64,000 bases of DNA from Roridomyces roridus (taxonomy: Eukaryota; Basidiomycota; Agaricomycetes; Agaricales; Mycenaceae). The notes under the pieces are model-generated. The model saw only the letters and a program-made list of their open reading frames with translations, did not search any database and had not been told where the DNA came from. Position 1 is the stretch's first letter; every line of letters starts with the position of its first letter. This document shows, in pieces, positions 53,973-64,000 of this stretch. The position numbers were made by a program, and so were the translations under genes. Location of the stretch: positions 2,914,001-2,978,000 of the forward strand of contig JARKIF010000001.1 in the NCBI GenBank assembly GCA_029378245.1, written 5' to 3'.

Positions 53973-54318
53973 TCCCTTGGTATGGTTCCTTCTCTGGCAT
54001 TCTTTTCAAACGGGGCTGATATTGTTCTAGTCTGTTTTCGAATCTTGGGGCGGCGTCCCTTTAGCTGTGTTCTCACAAACATCTTGTACGCTCAAGTAGC
54101 AGATTAATGCACATCTTGATCATAGTTCTGAACGAGCAAGCATGTCGAGTCACCGGCGGTAGGAAACAAAACCCGACAGGACACAGTGGTCGGAATGACG
54201 CGCTTTGTCGGATGAAAGACGCGTCCCGTTTTGCCGACAGCTGTCACGTGGTCGTCTCAGTGACACGCCACTTTTCCTTCTCTTCTTCTCGAATCTTCGA
54301 CCATCGTACAAAAGCTTC

Positions 54319-55402
54319 ATGTCGAGTGCAGACTCCCAGCGCCCGATCAAACGACAGCGTACAGAGGACCGTCCTGACCTTGTCCGTTCCGAGATCTGGA
54401 AGCCCTACGGCGATACAGTCTTGCAGGCCCAATCCACGCTCTTCAAAGTAAACCGCACGATACTGGTCGAGCACTCCTCCGTGTTCGAGGGAATGTTTTC
54501 AATTCCCCAGCCGCACAGCGCCGAAACGATCGATGGGTGTCCTATGGTAGAGCTTTCGGATACTGCACAGGACATTGAATTGCTCCTTGCCGCGTTATAT
54601 GACCCGTGAGTTTTATCTTCGGAAAACTTCGCCCATGAGGGTCACCGTGAATCCTGTTCAAGCTATCACAATCAACCACACCAGCCTTTCGAGGTCATCG
54701 CTTGCATGCTACGGCTCGGAAAGAAATACGAGATCGACCGACTCACAGCCGACGCAGTCTTGCGGATCCGTCACGATTTCCCGAATGATGTCCAAAGCTG
54801 GGAGCGGAAGCAGAAACTAGAGAAAATTGAGGAACGTGCTGGCCTTGAAGCCGATCTTTTGAATCTGGTATTGGAAACCGGATTGCATACGTCTGTCCCC
54901 GTCCTCGCTCATCGGTGCCTTGAAATTTGGACTCTGGTACGCCGATCTCATCCATGCACGTACCCTGATAAATGACGGAGCACAGAGTCAGCTTTTCCGC
55001 GGCGTACCTCGTCCGGATGGTTCTCGCGTTTCCCTCGCCGACGACACAAAATTCATGCTCTCGCTGGGCCTGGAAAGACTCCGAGAATGGCAGTGTTACT
55101 CCGTCGGACTGTTGCAACTCCAGGCCGATATCTGCATCAGCTGTCCGCCTTCGAGCTCAACCAAGTTTTGCCAAAATATTGGTTACACCACCAGGGACGA
55201 CGGCTCCTACACTACCAAAATAGTGATCTGGCAGGAGGGCGAGAAAGTGGATCATATTTTTTCGGTGGGAAAGGCGTTTCTTTGCAGGCGCTGCGGGGGG
55301 GAGGTTCACTTCCGAAACGCGATTCGGCTCAAGAAAATTTGGGAAAGGCTACCCAACTTCTTCGGATTGCCGGCTTGGAAAGATCTGCGGGACAACATTT
55401 AG
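54319..55402 (+). CDS. BTB/POZ domain protein 2
   Basis: Exons 54319-54605, 54663-54936 and 54986-55402 give 325 aa. The start MSSADSQRPIKRQR is at 54319. BTB blocks: KPYGDTVLQAQSTLFKVNRT, LVEHSSVFEGMFSIPQPHSA, VELSDTAQDIELLLAALYD and MLRLGKKYEIDRLTADAV. C-terminal cysteines CISCPPS and LCRRCGGEV; end LPAWKDLRDNI. Same intron positions as protein 1, so a tandem duplication about 350 bp downstream of it. Function unknown. Confidence 0.87.
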
Positions 55403-55800
55403 TTGCATCCATATACTCTGCTTAAATTTTGATAAGTATGGGCGATTTAGCATGCGCCCAAATTATATATCTTGACCATGTATTAGTGCATAATTGAACA
55501 CCATAATCGCAGCAGAATTAGGCATTGATGGATGAAGAAAGAGATAAAATCGTCGACGCGAGGATGCAAGTTCTAGAGCGGCAAAAGTGGACTGGTTGTG
55601 AACGGCCGGACTTGCGTCGTCTTTATTCCAGCAGGGGCAAACGATTTGATCAAGATGTGAGTTCGGATTACTTTGTTAGCAGACAGTACAAGACGTCTGC
55701 GAAGACATAGACAAAGCGACGTTACAAGATTCGGGAAACAAACTTGAAAAGGATCAGCCCCGTCTGAAAAGCCTGGCAAAGAAATAAACATACCAAGAAA

Positions 55801-56917
55801 CTAGACGCTATCCTTCAAATCCTTCCACTCTGGAAGCCCGAATGGGCCGGGCAACTTCTCCCAAAGCTCCGACTTGTAGGCGCCTTCTCGGGCACTGGCA
55901 CACTTTTCACAGAGATTACACCTTCCAATCACTGTTTCTGCCAAGAGTGGACTCCCTCCAGAAATATTCTGGTGAAAAACCACGCCAGTTGTGTAGCTTT
56001 CATCGGCAGCTACGGACCTGACCGGTCTGACCCTCGAACTGTACCCATACACGTAGAAAGTTCTCGGCGCAACGCCGCAATAGAATTTACACCTGCTTTC
56101 TGTCGGGATGGTTTTGAAGAACTGAACTTGCGCCCCACGAATGGCCTCCGATGCAACGGCAAGCATCAACTTGAGAGCGTCGTTAAGAATTGCCCTCGAG
56201 CCATCACGACGGACAATCCCCTTGAATAGATCCCTCTAAAAAGTAATAATGAGCCAGATGGGCGTCGACATGACAGTTTGCTCACCAAGGTCCACACCTC
56301 GAGACAGCGGAGAGCGAGTGTCGGAATGCAAGTCTTCAACCCAGTTTCGTGAGCCAAATTCAAAAGATCTACAACTAGTCCTGTACGTGGCTCGATTCTC
56401 TCGATATCCCGCTTGGTGTCCCAGACCTCGTCAAGCCCCGGGAACGCGTGGCGAATGCGAGAGACCGCATCGTCTTTGAACTTGTCGATCTCGTACTTCC
56501 TTCCCAGACGCAACATACAGGCGACGACTTCGAACGGTTGTTTAGGCTGGTGGTGGAATCTGTATACTTATGCGATCACGAACGGCACCATGTAGTTTCA
56601 GAATGGGCTTACGGATTGTAGAATGCAGTAAGCAACAATTCAACGTCCTGCGCGGTATCCGACAGCTCCACCACCGCACAACCATCAATAGTTTCGACCT
56701 CTGGGTGTTGGGGGATCGAGAACATCCCCTCGAAGACAGAGGAATGCTCTACAAGGTTGGTACGGTTGACCTTGAACAGTGTCGATTCCGCGAGTAAAAC
56801 TATGTCCCCATAGGGCTTCCAGATTTTGGAGCGCACAAAATCTCTGCGGTCCTTATTTTCTGTGCGCTGGCGCTTCAACGGAAGCGGGGATTCGTTGTCG
56901 GGGTCGGGGCCTGACAT
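55801..56917 (-). CDS. BTB/POZ domain protein 3
   Basis: Exons (minus) 56917-56613, 56559-56286 and 56235-55801 give 337 aa. Start MSGPDPDNESPLPLKRQR at 56917; an upstream in-frame Met at 56977 is less likely by comparison with the paralogs. BTB blocks: KPYGDIVLLAESTLFKVNRT, LVEHSSVFEGMFSIPQ, VVELSDTAQDVELLLTAFYN and MLRLGRKYEIDKFKDDAVSR. Cysteines CKFYCGVA and LCEKCASAR; end LPEWKDLKDSV. Converges on protein 2. Function unknown. Confidence 0.87.
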
Positions 56918-57297
56918 TGAAAAGAAGTGGTGGTGGTATGTAGTGGTAAGGAAACGATTTATTTGCAGCCGCGACAAAGGCCAGTTCTGTCAAGACTGGG
57001 ATTAGCTTTACGTCGTCAGGCGCCGTAGCATGCATAGTCGCATTTAGCCCATAGCATTCCATAGCCTGAGTCTGGAACTCTCAAAACTGAACCGCGGAAG
57101 CCAGAAAATGAATCAAACAATTATCGAGTCCGGAGCTTCGTCAGAGAATGAAGGCGTCGATCAACAATAGTTTCGACTGCTGAATGCAACATCGGCGAGG
57201 TAGGAATGAGCGCATACGGAGCAGGTACTCGGTGAATTCTTTGGGGTAACTCGAAGTTCTAGTGCATTCAATTAGTATTTAGTATCTTCAAACATCG

Positions 57298-58458
57298 TCA
57301 GCAACTGGAAAAGCGCAAGAACAACCAAGGATGCACACACCATACGTCGTCCTTCAAATCCACCCACTCCGCCAACCCAAGGTAGCTAGGCAGCTTATCC
57401 CACATCTTCCACCGCAGAGAATCCGTCCCGCCCTTGACCGCATCCGAACACTGTCTGCAAAGATCCATAGTCCCGACCACCGCCATATCCCCTCCACCTA
57501 CCAGATCCCCGTGCTTCCAGACTCGAAGTTGGAACGAATGCGACCCGTTGGCTCTCATCTCGTAGCCCATGTTATAGGTCGTTTTCCCCCACATTTGAGT
57601 TTGAGCGACACACGCCGTTTGGCAGCGCACTTCCGCGCGGTGAAGCCATACGGAAAAGCGGGTCTCTGTGTCGCGGAGTTTTTCGAGGGTGTAAGCGAGT
57701 TTGACTTTTGTAGGGTCGTCGATGACTGCTGGGGAACCGATAGTCGGACGAGGGACGCCTCGGAAAAGTTCAGACTATGAGTCAGGTGAGCCACAGATTC
57801 GGGAGAACAGAAAAGAGGGACTCACCAAGGACCATTTAATCAAGCATCGAAGAACAAGCCCCGGGATGCAGGTGTACAAACCAGTTTCGGACACGAGGTT
57901 TAGAAGATCGACTTCAAGGCCTGCCCGTGGCTCGATTTTGGGCTCGACCTTCCTACTCGGATCCAAACACTCATCTTTTGTCGAAAATTCGTGCCGGATA
58001 CGCGCAATCGCATCGGCTTTGAACTGATCAATCTCGTACTTTTTTCCGAGACGCAGCATGGCTGCGACGAGTTCGTAGGGTTGCTGCGGTTTTTGGAAGA
58101 ATCTGCGAATTCGTTTATATGCAATACATAGTATTGTATGAGGTCGAGTTGCGTACGGATTATAGAGCGCGGAAAGTAGCAATTCGACGTCCTGCGCCGC
58201 ATCCGAGAGTTCCACCACAGGACACCCGTCGATAGCCTCGGCGCTTTGCGGCTGAGGAATAGAAAACAGTCCCTCAAACACGGAGGAATGCTCGACCAGT
58301 ATCGTGCGGTTGACTTTGAAGAGCGTCGATTCAGCCAGCAAGACGATGTCGCCGTAGGGCTTCCAGATATTGGAGCGGATGAGGTGCCGGCTCTCCTGCT
58401 CTGTGCGCTGCCGTTTGCCAGGTGGGGGCTGGGATTCTGCGTCTGGAGGTCCCGACAT
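57298..58458 (-). CDS. BTB/POZ domain protein 4
   Basis: Exons (minus) 58458-58157, 58102-57826 and 57774-57298 give 351 aa. Start MSGPPDAESQPPPGKRQR at 58458. BTB blocks: KPYGDIVLLAESTLFKVNRT, LVEHSSVFEGLFSIPQPQSA, VVELSDAAQDVELLLSALYN and MLRLGKKYEIDQFKADAIAR. Cysteines CQTACVA and LCRQCSDAV. The family end LAEWVDLKDDV is followed by an extra 15-residue tail (WCVHPWLFLRFSS...), perhaps because a donor at GTATGG is used instead. The first intron (54 nt) is open in frame. Function unknown. Confidence 0.85.
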
Positions 58459-59929
58459 GGATGAGTTGTCGAGCTTTCGAGGATGGAGACAAAGAAGAAA
58501 GAAGTAGAGTGGTATGCGGCGGATCAGCTGTGGCACGTGCACATGTCGCGGTCCGACGCGACGCGCGTTTGCATTTCGATCACCAGTTCGAGAACTGGCG
58601 AGACGAGTGCCCTATGAGGTTCTGGCGGTGGGAATCGAACGACGAGGACGATTAAACATCAAGTGTTGCCTCTAATTTTCAAGTACATCTAGTGAGTAAC
58701 TAACTATTAATCTGAACTCTCCATGCGCCCGCTAAGCCTTCCGTTCGGGCTCGACCAAGGCTCGACAGAGAGGTTTCGGCCGAGAATTTGTGCAATACAT
58801 TGACCCGTGATGCTCCCCCAAAGCATTGTCCCGAAAAGTGACTTTTTCAGACGAGATTGTCCCAGAAGTGGAACCCGACAATCCCTTGTACTAGTGACTT
58901 TTTGAGCAAAGAATCTGTCGATGGAGCACTCATCTTGATTCTTGGTTAAATATTTTGAACCGGAGATTCAGCGACGCCAGAATCAACTGGTCTGTGGTGC
59001 GCATGTATTATTTCCTCCTGGATTTCCCTGTGTGAGGCAAAGAAAGCCTGACGGTCCATGTTTCTGCAGTTGCGGCACGAACCTTGTCTTTGAGCCGTCA
59101 ACGGACCCAACAGTTAGAGAGTGGCGTTTTCAAACCGAAATTGACGACAATCCTTTGGGGGAGCTTCACGGAGCCTGAAGGCGAGGCAGTGTTGACAGGC
59201 TTCGACTCGACTCGACTCGCTGCGCACGTCGCGGAGCTTGCGGAGCATCGGTGAAATGAACTTGAAGCTGCGCACGTCGACGGCTAAGGGCCGAGGATGG
59301 CCCGTTGGACACGTGCGGAGAGACGAGGCCGGGAATGGTGGGCTGTTCACCCCAGAGCGGTCTTTTCTAACCCGAGAACGATCGAGACGGTGCACACGAG
59401 CAAAAGCAAAGCACGAGATGGCGGAGCTGGAGTCGGATGACGCAGAACAGGACGACTGTGGTGAGATGGAATTGGGAATACTCTAGTCTCTATTTGCGCC
59501 CCACAACTGCGAGGCCGCCGCGTCATGGCTAGGCAAGGCTGCGCACGGGCATGACGCCGGGTACCAATGGAAATGAACTCCGAGAAAGACACGTAGCCCA
59601 ACGCGCGGCCAGCGTGGTGGTCTAGTGCAAGTTTAACCATATACGGACTGCTCGGGGGCGGAACTTGGGATGAGTCAGGGGCGAGATAGGGCGGAGGGGC
59701 GGGCTTGAATGGTTGCTTGGGCGGGAGAGATTGAATCTGGATGGATGGATGTATGGGTATCAAGAAAAGATGTCGAGTCGGAGGTATATTGAGATGGCTG
59801 TCTTGCGCAACGCGTCTGGGTGATCCTCGATGCATCGGGACCAAAGCGTCGGAGTCTGTGGCGGTGCATGAGTCACCGCTCTTTATTTGACCGCTTGCTG
59901 TCCCTCTCTTTGAATGAACTTCCTCATCC
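58459..59929. other. Intergenic, no gene supported
   Basis: Overlapping short ORFs on both strands without signature. A tRNA-like TTCGATTCCC word near 58635 does not fold. The minus ORF 59347-59964 is low-complexity. Confidence 0.45.
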
Positions 59930-60937
59930 ATGTCTGTCTGTGTCCAGCTGCAAGTCGACCTCATCCCTCCTCACAGGAAGCGGACAACATCCTTCTCATG
60001 TGCTGCTCGACCGAGGAAGCGTCTGCACCGCACCGAGAGTGTCATCGACCTCGCCACCCTCGCCGCTGAGCAGCTGCAACAGCCACAGCCACTCCCGGTG
60101 CAGGTTCCCTACAACCGCAGTCTACGCTTCTACAAGGAGCAGAAGGACCGTCGACGCACCCTCGTCCGTGCAGAACTTTCGCCTCCGCCACTTCCAGCAA
60201 CCCCCCTAGCCCCTCCTCCCATCCACCACCGAAAGACACAACTTCCAGCTGCCCGTTCACCTCTCGCTCGAAACACCGACTCGCCCAACCCCTCACCGCC
60301 CCCGCCACGTGCACTGCTGCTCGTCCCAGCGGCCGCACGTGCCCGCACGACCTGTGGGACCGGCGTCCCTCCAGGCTCCTCCCGCCCCTCTTCGTCCTCA
60401 TCTTCATCACGACGCTCCTCTCCGCCCTCCTCATGCCTCTCCCTACCCTCCACGTCTCAACCGCCACCCAAAGCCACAAAGTCCAAACGCACAGCCCCGC
60501 AGACGCTTCATCGGCGTGCCGTCCTCGCGAGCCTGCGTGCGACGCCACACGGTGCCAAGATTCTGCATATGGGCGCGCGGTTGGCTGTCGGCATATTGGG
60601 TGCCACTGCGGAGCTGGAGCGGTTATGCGCTGGGTCCGAGTCGGAGGACGAGGAAGAGGAGGAAGAGGTGATGCATGAAGGGGAGAGCGACGAGGACGCA
60701 GAGGGCGAGGTCGACGAGGAGTTGTTGCTCGAGTCCATTATGGATGCAGAGCCCGACTTTTATTCGTATTCCTCCTCCGAGGAGGAGGCGGAGCCTGATG
60801 TGCCCATGCCTGACGCGGAGCTGGAGGCGCCTCCGGTGCTTAGCGCCTCGTGGGTCGTCCTTGGGGATTCTCAGCCTGAGCCTTTGACGCCAAGTCGCAT
60901 TCGGCCGGCGGAGCACGAATGGGAGATGGTCGAATAA
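59930..60937 (+). CDS. Hypothetical acidic low-complexity protein
   Basis: ORF of 335 aa. Order of parts: a basic N-terminus with YNRSLRFYKEQKDRRRT, a long Pro/Ser/Arg-rich disordered region (PPGSSRPSSSSSSSRRSSPP), a short possibly helical block (ASLRATPHGAKILHMGARLA then VGILGATAELERLCAG), and a strongly acidic tail (ESEDEEEEEEVMHEGESDED) ending EHEWEMVE. No family recognised; the composition fits a nuclear or regulatory protein. The start may lie further downstream. Confidence 0.55.
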   Translation: MSVCVQLQVDLIPPHRKRTTSFSCAARPRKRLHRTESVIDLATLAAEQLQQPQPLPVQVPYNRSLRFYKEQKDRRRTLVRAELSPPPLPATPLAPPPIHHRKTQLPAARSPLARNTDSPNPSPPPPRALLLVPAAARARTTCGTGVPPGSSRPSSSSSSSRRSSPPSSCLSLPSTSQPPPKATKSKRTAPQTLHRRAVLASLRATPHGAKILHMGARLAVGILGATAELERLCAGSESEDEEEEEEVMHEGESDEDAEGEVDEELLLESIMDAEPDFYSYSSSEEEAEPDVPMPDAELEAPPVLSASWVVLGDSQPEPLTPSRIRPAEHEWEMVE

Positions 60938-63900
60938 TCAGGTGCATGGGCGTGCGGGTGCCGGTCGTTAGGACCTTCCCCTCCCTCTTCTTCGAGCATG
61001 GTATAACATGCATCCAATTACTTACTCACCACCAAGCAATTGTCCATACCATACGCACTCCATTCCTCTTTACTCTTACTCTTACGGATCTCTCTACTCT
61101 TAGCTGTAGCAACGGAAGCCTGTGTGTGTGTAATTTGTTGTAGGGAAGGAAACAAATGAGAAGAACTTCGAATTCATGACGCGGGGGTATTTGAAATGTG
61201 AGGAAAATCATTGGATGGCGGGGACGTGGACTTCGGGAGCGAGTTGAATTCGAATTCGAATTCATTTGCAAATTGCAAATTGCCTACCTGCGGCGCGCGC
61301 TGGCTGGGTGCAAAGAGGTGCTGTCCCGTCCCGTCGAAGGAGATTGAGATTTGACACCGAACGTCAGATGGAGGACGGGGCTGGGACAGGACAGGGGTAA
61401 ATACAGAAATCATCAGATCTTGGATGGACGCGGACGCGGATGCATAGCAGAGATGTGCCGGGAATAGCCCTAGGCTTGGTGGTAAGGAGGGATGGTGGCA
61501 CTGGCAGAATCATCCATTCATTGATATCGTTTCGAATACAAGAACGGACTCCATGTATGTATGGTATGGAATACCCATCTATGCATCCCATCCAGGTAAA
61601 GTTCACAGTGATAAAGATAGATATTAGACGCGGCGCGGCGGACGTAGCAGGACAGGTCGACACGGACGCGGACGCGGAGGTGACGGACATAGATAGAGTT
61701 GATGTAGATGCGGCAGATGTAGGTAGTTGTCCATAGAGTACTTGTACATAGATAGGACCCGGGGTAGTCGGCGGCGAGCGGCGAGTTGTCAGAATTCACT
61801 GCCGGGCGCGGCATGCGCGGAGAAGCACTATGTACATAGGGATATATTGAATGAAATGAATGAGCTTGAAGCTTGAAGTCGAAGAGTTGACCTCGGGAGT
61901 AGATGGCGTAGAGTGATTTTCTGTACTTTCGCCAGGGGCTCGATATCGATTTGCCCCCGCGTGGATCCCGACGTCACAAGAACGCCGTTTGAAATGTCCC
62001 AGGAGGAGTTGTTCCGCTAGTTATCGGGAGGGTTGGCAGCAGAACGCCGTGTATGGCAAGAGACCGAGGACTGCCGGGAATCTCCAGGGAATTGAATAGA
62101 ATCGTCCATGGATCATATGGACTGCCAAGATGCCGCGGACACCGAGCCCGTCGTCCGTCGGGCGTGCCATGTGCGTACTGAGGGCGCCGCGCGGGGATCG
62201 ACATGGAGTAGACCCAAAGGAGCTGCCGCTGGCAACTTGCGAAGGTAATCTTGCTGGCATTGATTGAAGAGTCTTGATATCGATGGGATTGAATGGCTGG
62301 CTGGCTGGTATATTCGTGCCACCTCGTCGACAGTCGTTGGTGGCACCGACTCGTGATGGTCCAGCGGCTTCAGAGAGCCAGCATTCATTGTGGGTCGCGG
62401 TGGCACGGGCTGCGATCGACGACGTAGCGCGGAGTTAGGATACACGTCCATCCCGACGGCGATAAGATGTCGGGGCAATTGAGATCGGGTCGCACTTGGA
62501 AAGCGGCAGATAGGGGGTGCCAACTCGATTCGAGTCGTCATGGCCGTAGAACACGGGAAGAGCTTAGTGAAATGCGTCGTCCTGTGCCACCGCATCGAAT
62601 GCTGGCGCAGATGTAGGATCAAGAGGTCCCAGCAACTCGCAGCAAGTTGCAACTCCCGTGCCCAGAATCTGACGCATCGCTTCACCACTGAGAAGGAATC
62701 GAGTGGGCGGGAATCTACCAGTCAACGATGGATGAATAGATTGCGTCAACTGTATGGATTGAACTTACGGGAAAACGGTATTAATGAGAGCGGCACTCGC
62801 CACCACGAGCGCAAAGGTCGTCAATACGATGGATAGGAGGGGTGAATGACGAGTAAGTTTCCAACTTGGGCTCAGATGCTCGGAGTTGGGAGCATTGAAG
62901 AGGCCTCGAACGGATGGGAACTCGCAGATGCGGCCAGCTGCCGGCGAACAGAAAGATGGAAGATTCTCTGCCGTGTTCTCGGAAACGGAAAAAGGGATTG
63001 CTCAGTGCTGGGCACGCAGTGCCGACCGTGTGCAGCCCGCAATAGCGCTGCCGTGCTCTAGCTGAAAGCCGACTCGGATCGGGTTCAGAAGCCCTGATGC
63101 AGGAAGACGCAAGCGTCATGGGCCTATCACCGCATACAGGTCCTCGGATGGTACACAGCCGCAAACGCGAGCAGATGCTTGATTCTTTGCATATTCCCGG
63201 ATTGGATGGGCAAGGACGGAATGGGGTGGGATGGCCGGTCGGAAGTCGACGTGATGCATTCGAAGCCGCCGAGCATCAGTGGATACTGCAAAGATGAAAC
63301 CTGGTTTTGCGGGAGAAAGCGGCGTAGAAAGGAATCGACTGGACGATATTCTTTGGAACGCCGACGCAGCCCGAAAGGTGATCATCCATTTTCGTGACTG
63401 GTGCCACCAACAGTGTAAGCCGGAATAACCGAGAATCCTTCATCGACATCTCCGAGCAAGGCACTGTAGAGTAAATCAGTGTATGAACGGATGCAACAAA
63501 ATAATCGAAAGTGTACCTAGTGAATCCACTTTGAAACCGCCTCCAAATCAAGACTACGTTCCTGGATTCATCTCGCCACCCATCCAAGTCTCAGATACAT
63601 CAATCACCGGAACGCGGGGGTCCGTGAAATGAGCAGGACAGGACCAGGGTGCACGGTGCGGTGGCACCTCAGTCCAGCGGGCATCTATCCTAGTCGACGA
63701 CTCGGATGGGCGGGTTTGATCATGACAGATGGGTGATTCGAAGATGAATCGAATGCATGGGCCCGGCGAAGGACTTGGAGACGTCATAAAGTCATAGGTC
63801 GCCAGTAGAGAGCAGCGACTCGGAGCGCCGTGTTAGAACGCGCCCGTTGTACGTAGTCTCCGCTCATCAACGACGCGTGCCACCGCTGGCAGATCGGATT

Positions 63901-64000
63901 GACTTTTCGACGGGTGGAATGGCAATACTGGATGCAATTCTAGCGGGGATGGACGGCGAGCCGCCCGTAAAAATAGGCGGCGGCAGAAGGGACAGAGTGT
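60938..64000. other. Terminal 3 kb, no gene supported
   Basis: The longest ORF (62113-62688, minus, 191 aa) has no domain, and the others overlap each other. Small simple repeats occur (GAATTC repeated at about 61246-61262, CTTACT words near 61070). A minus-strand ORF from 63385 begins with a presequence-like MITFRAASAFQRISSSRFL but continues without support. Confidence 0.4.

Noticed and set aside
58600..58660. tRNA-like TTCGATTCCC word on the minus strand
   Set aside because: No T stem or acceptor stem pairs around it, and no anticodon arm could be drawn.
62113..62688. 191-aa minus-strand ORF near the right edge
   Set aside because: No recognisable domain and overlapping ORFs in other frames; probably chance.

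Overview
The window looks like nuclear DNA of a mushroom-forming basidiomycete (Agaricomycetes). Genes are split by many short introns, usually 45-58 nt. The protein families are typical of that group: DUF4246, DUF1996, DUF6534-like membrane proteins, CsbD-like stress proteins, F-box and BTB/POZ expansions, and small CaaX peptides. No bacterial operon, CRISPR array or complete transposon was seen. All homology statements come from reading the translated sequence; no database search was run.

Layout. 0-3.5 kb: the 3' part of one MFS transporter gene and a complete paralog. 4.7-6.2 kb: a secreted/anchored single-pass membrane protein. 6.5-15.9 kb: three paralogous F-box genes around a very intron-rich DUF1996 gene (15 exons). 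16-17 kb: a proline/serine-rich orphan. 17.4-24.5 kb: three tandem DUF4246 genes on the minus strand, two of them broken and one with an intact frame. 24.5-29.2 kb: a cysteine-rich orphan, an alpha/beta-hydrolase and the glutamine amidotransferase DUG3. 31-37 kb: two CaaX-box pheromone-precursor-like genes, another MFS gene and a decayed fourth DUF4246 copy. 37.5-45.1 kb: a duplicate of the 1.2-3.7 kb MFS segment with a doubled promoter region, a coiled-coil gene with a tandem exon duplication, and a fifth MFS gene. 45.4-52.5 kb: single-copy genes (F-box, zinc-binding protein, CsbD-like protein, tRNA-Gln, a polysaccharide-lyase relic, a zinc-type oxidoreductase, a DUF6534-like membrane protein). 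52.9-58.5 kb: four BTB/POZ paralogs, two tandem on each strand and convergent. 59.9-60.9 kb: an acidic low-complexity protein. The last 3 kb hold no gene I can support.

Two themes stand out. First, the window is a birth-and-death nursery: five MFS, four DUF4246, four BTB, four F-box and two CaaX genes, with visible stages of decay. Second, splicing is unusual. There are four GC-AG introns, a 7-nt microexon conserved in three MFS paralogs, a 10-nt terminal exon conserved in all four DUF4246 copies, an 11-nt exon, and a possible 2-nt exon or twin intron in the DUF1996 gene. Exon totals divide by three in every gene for which I worked out all junctions.
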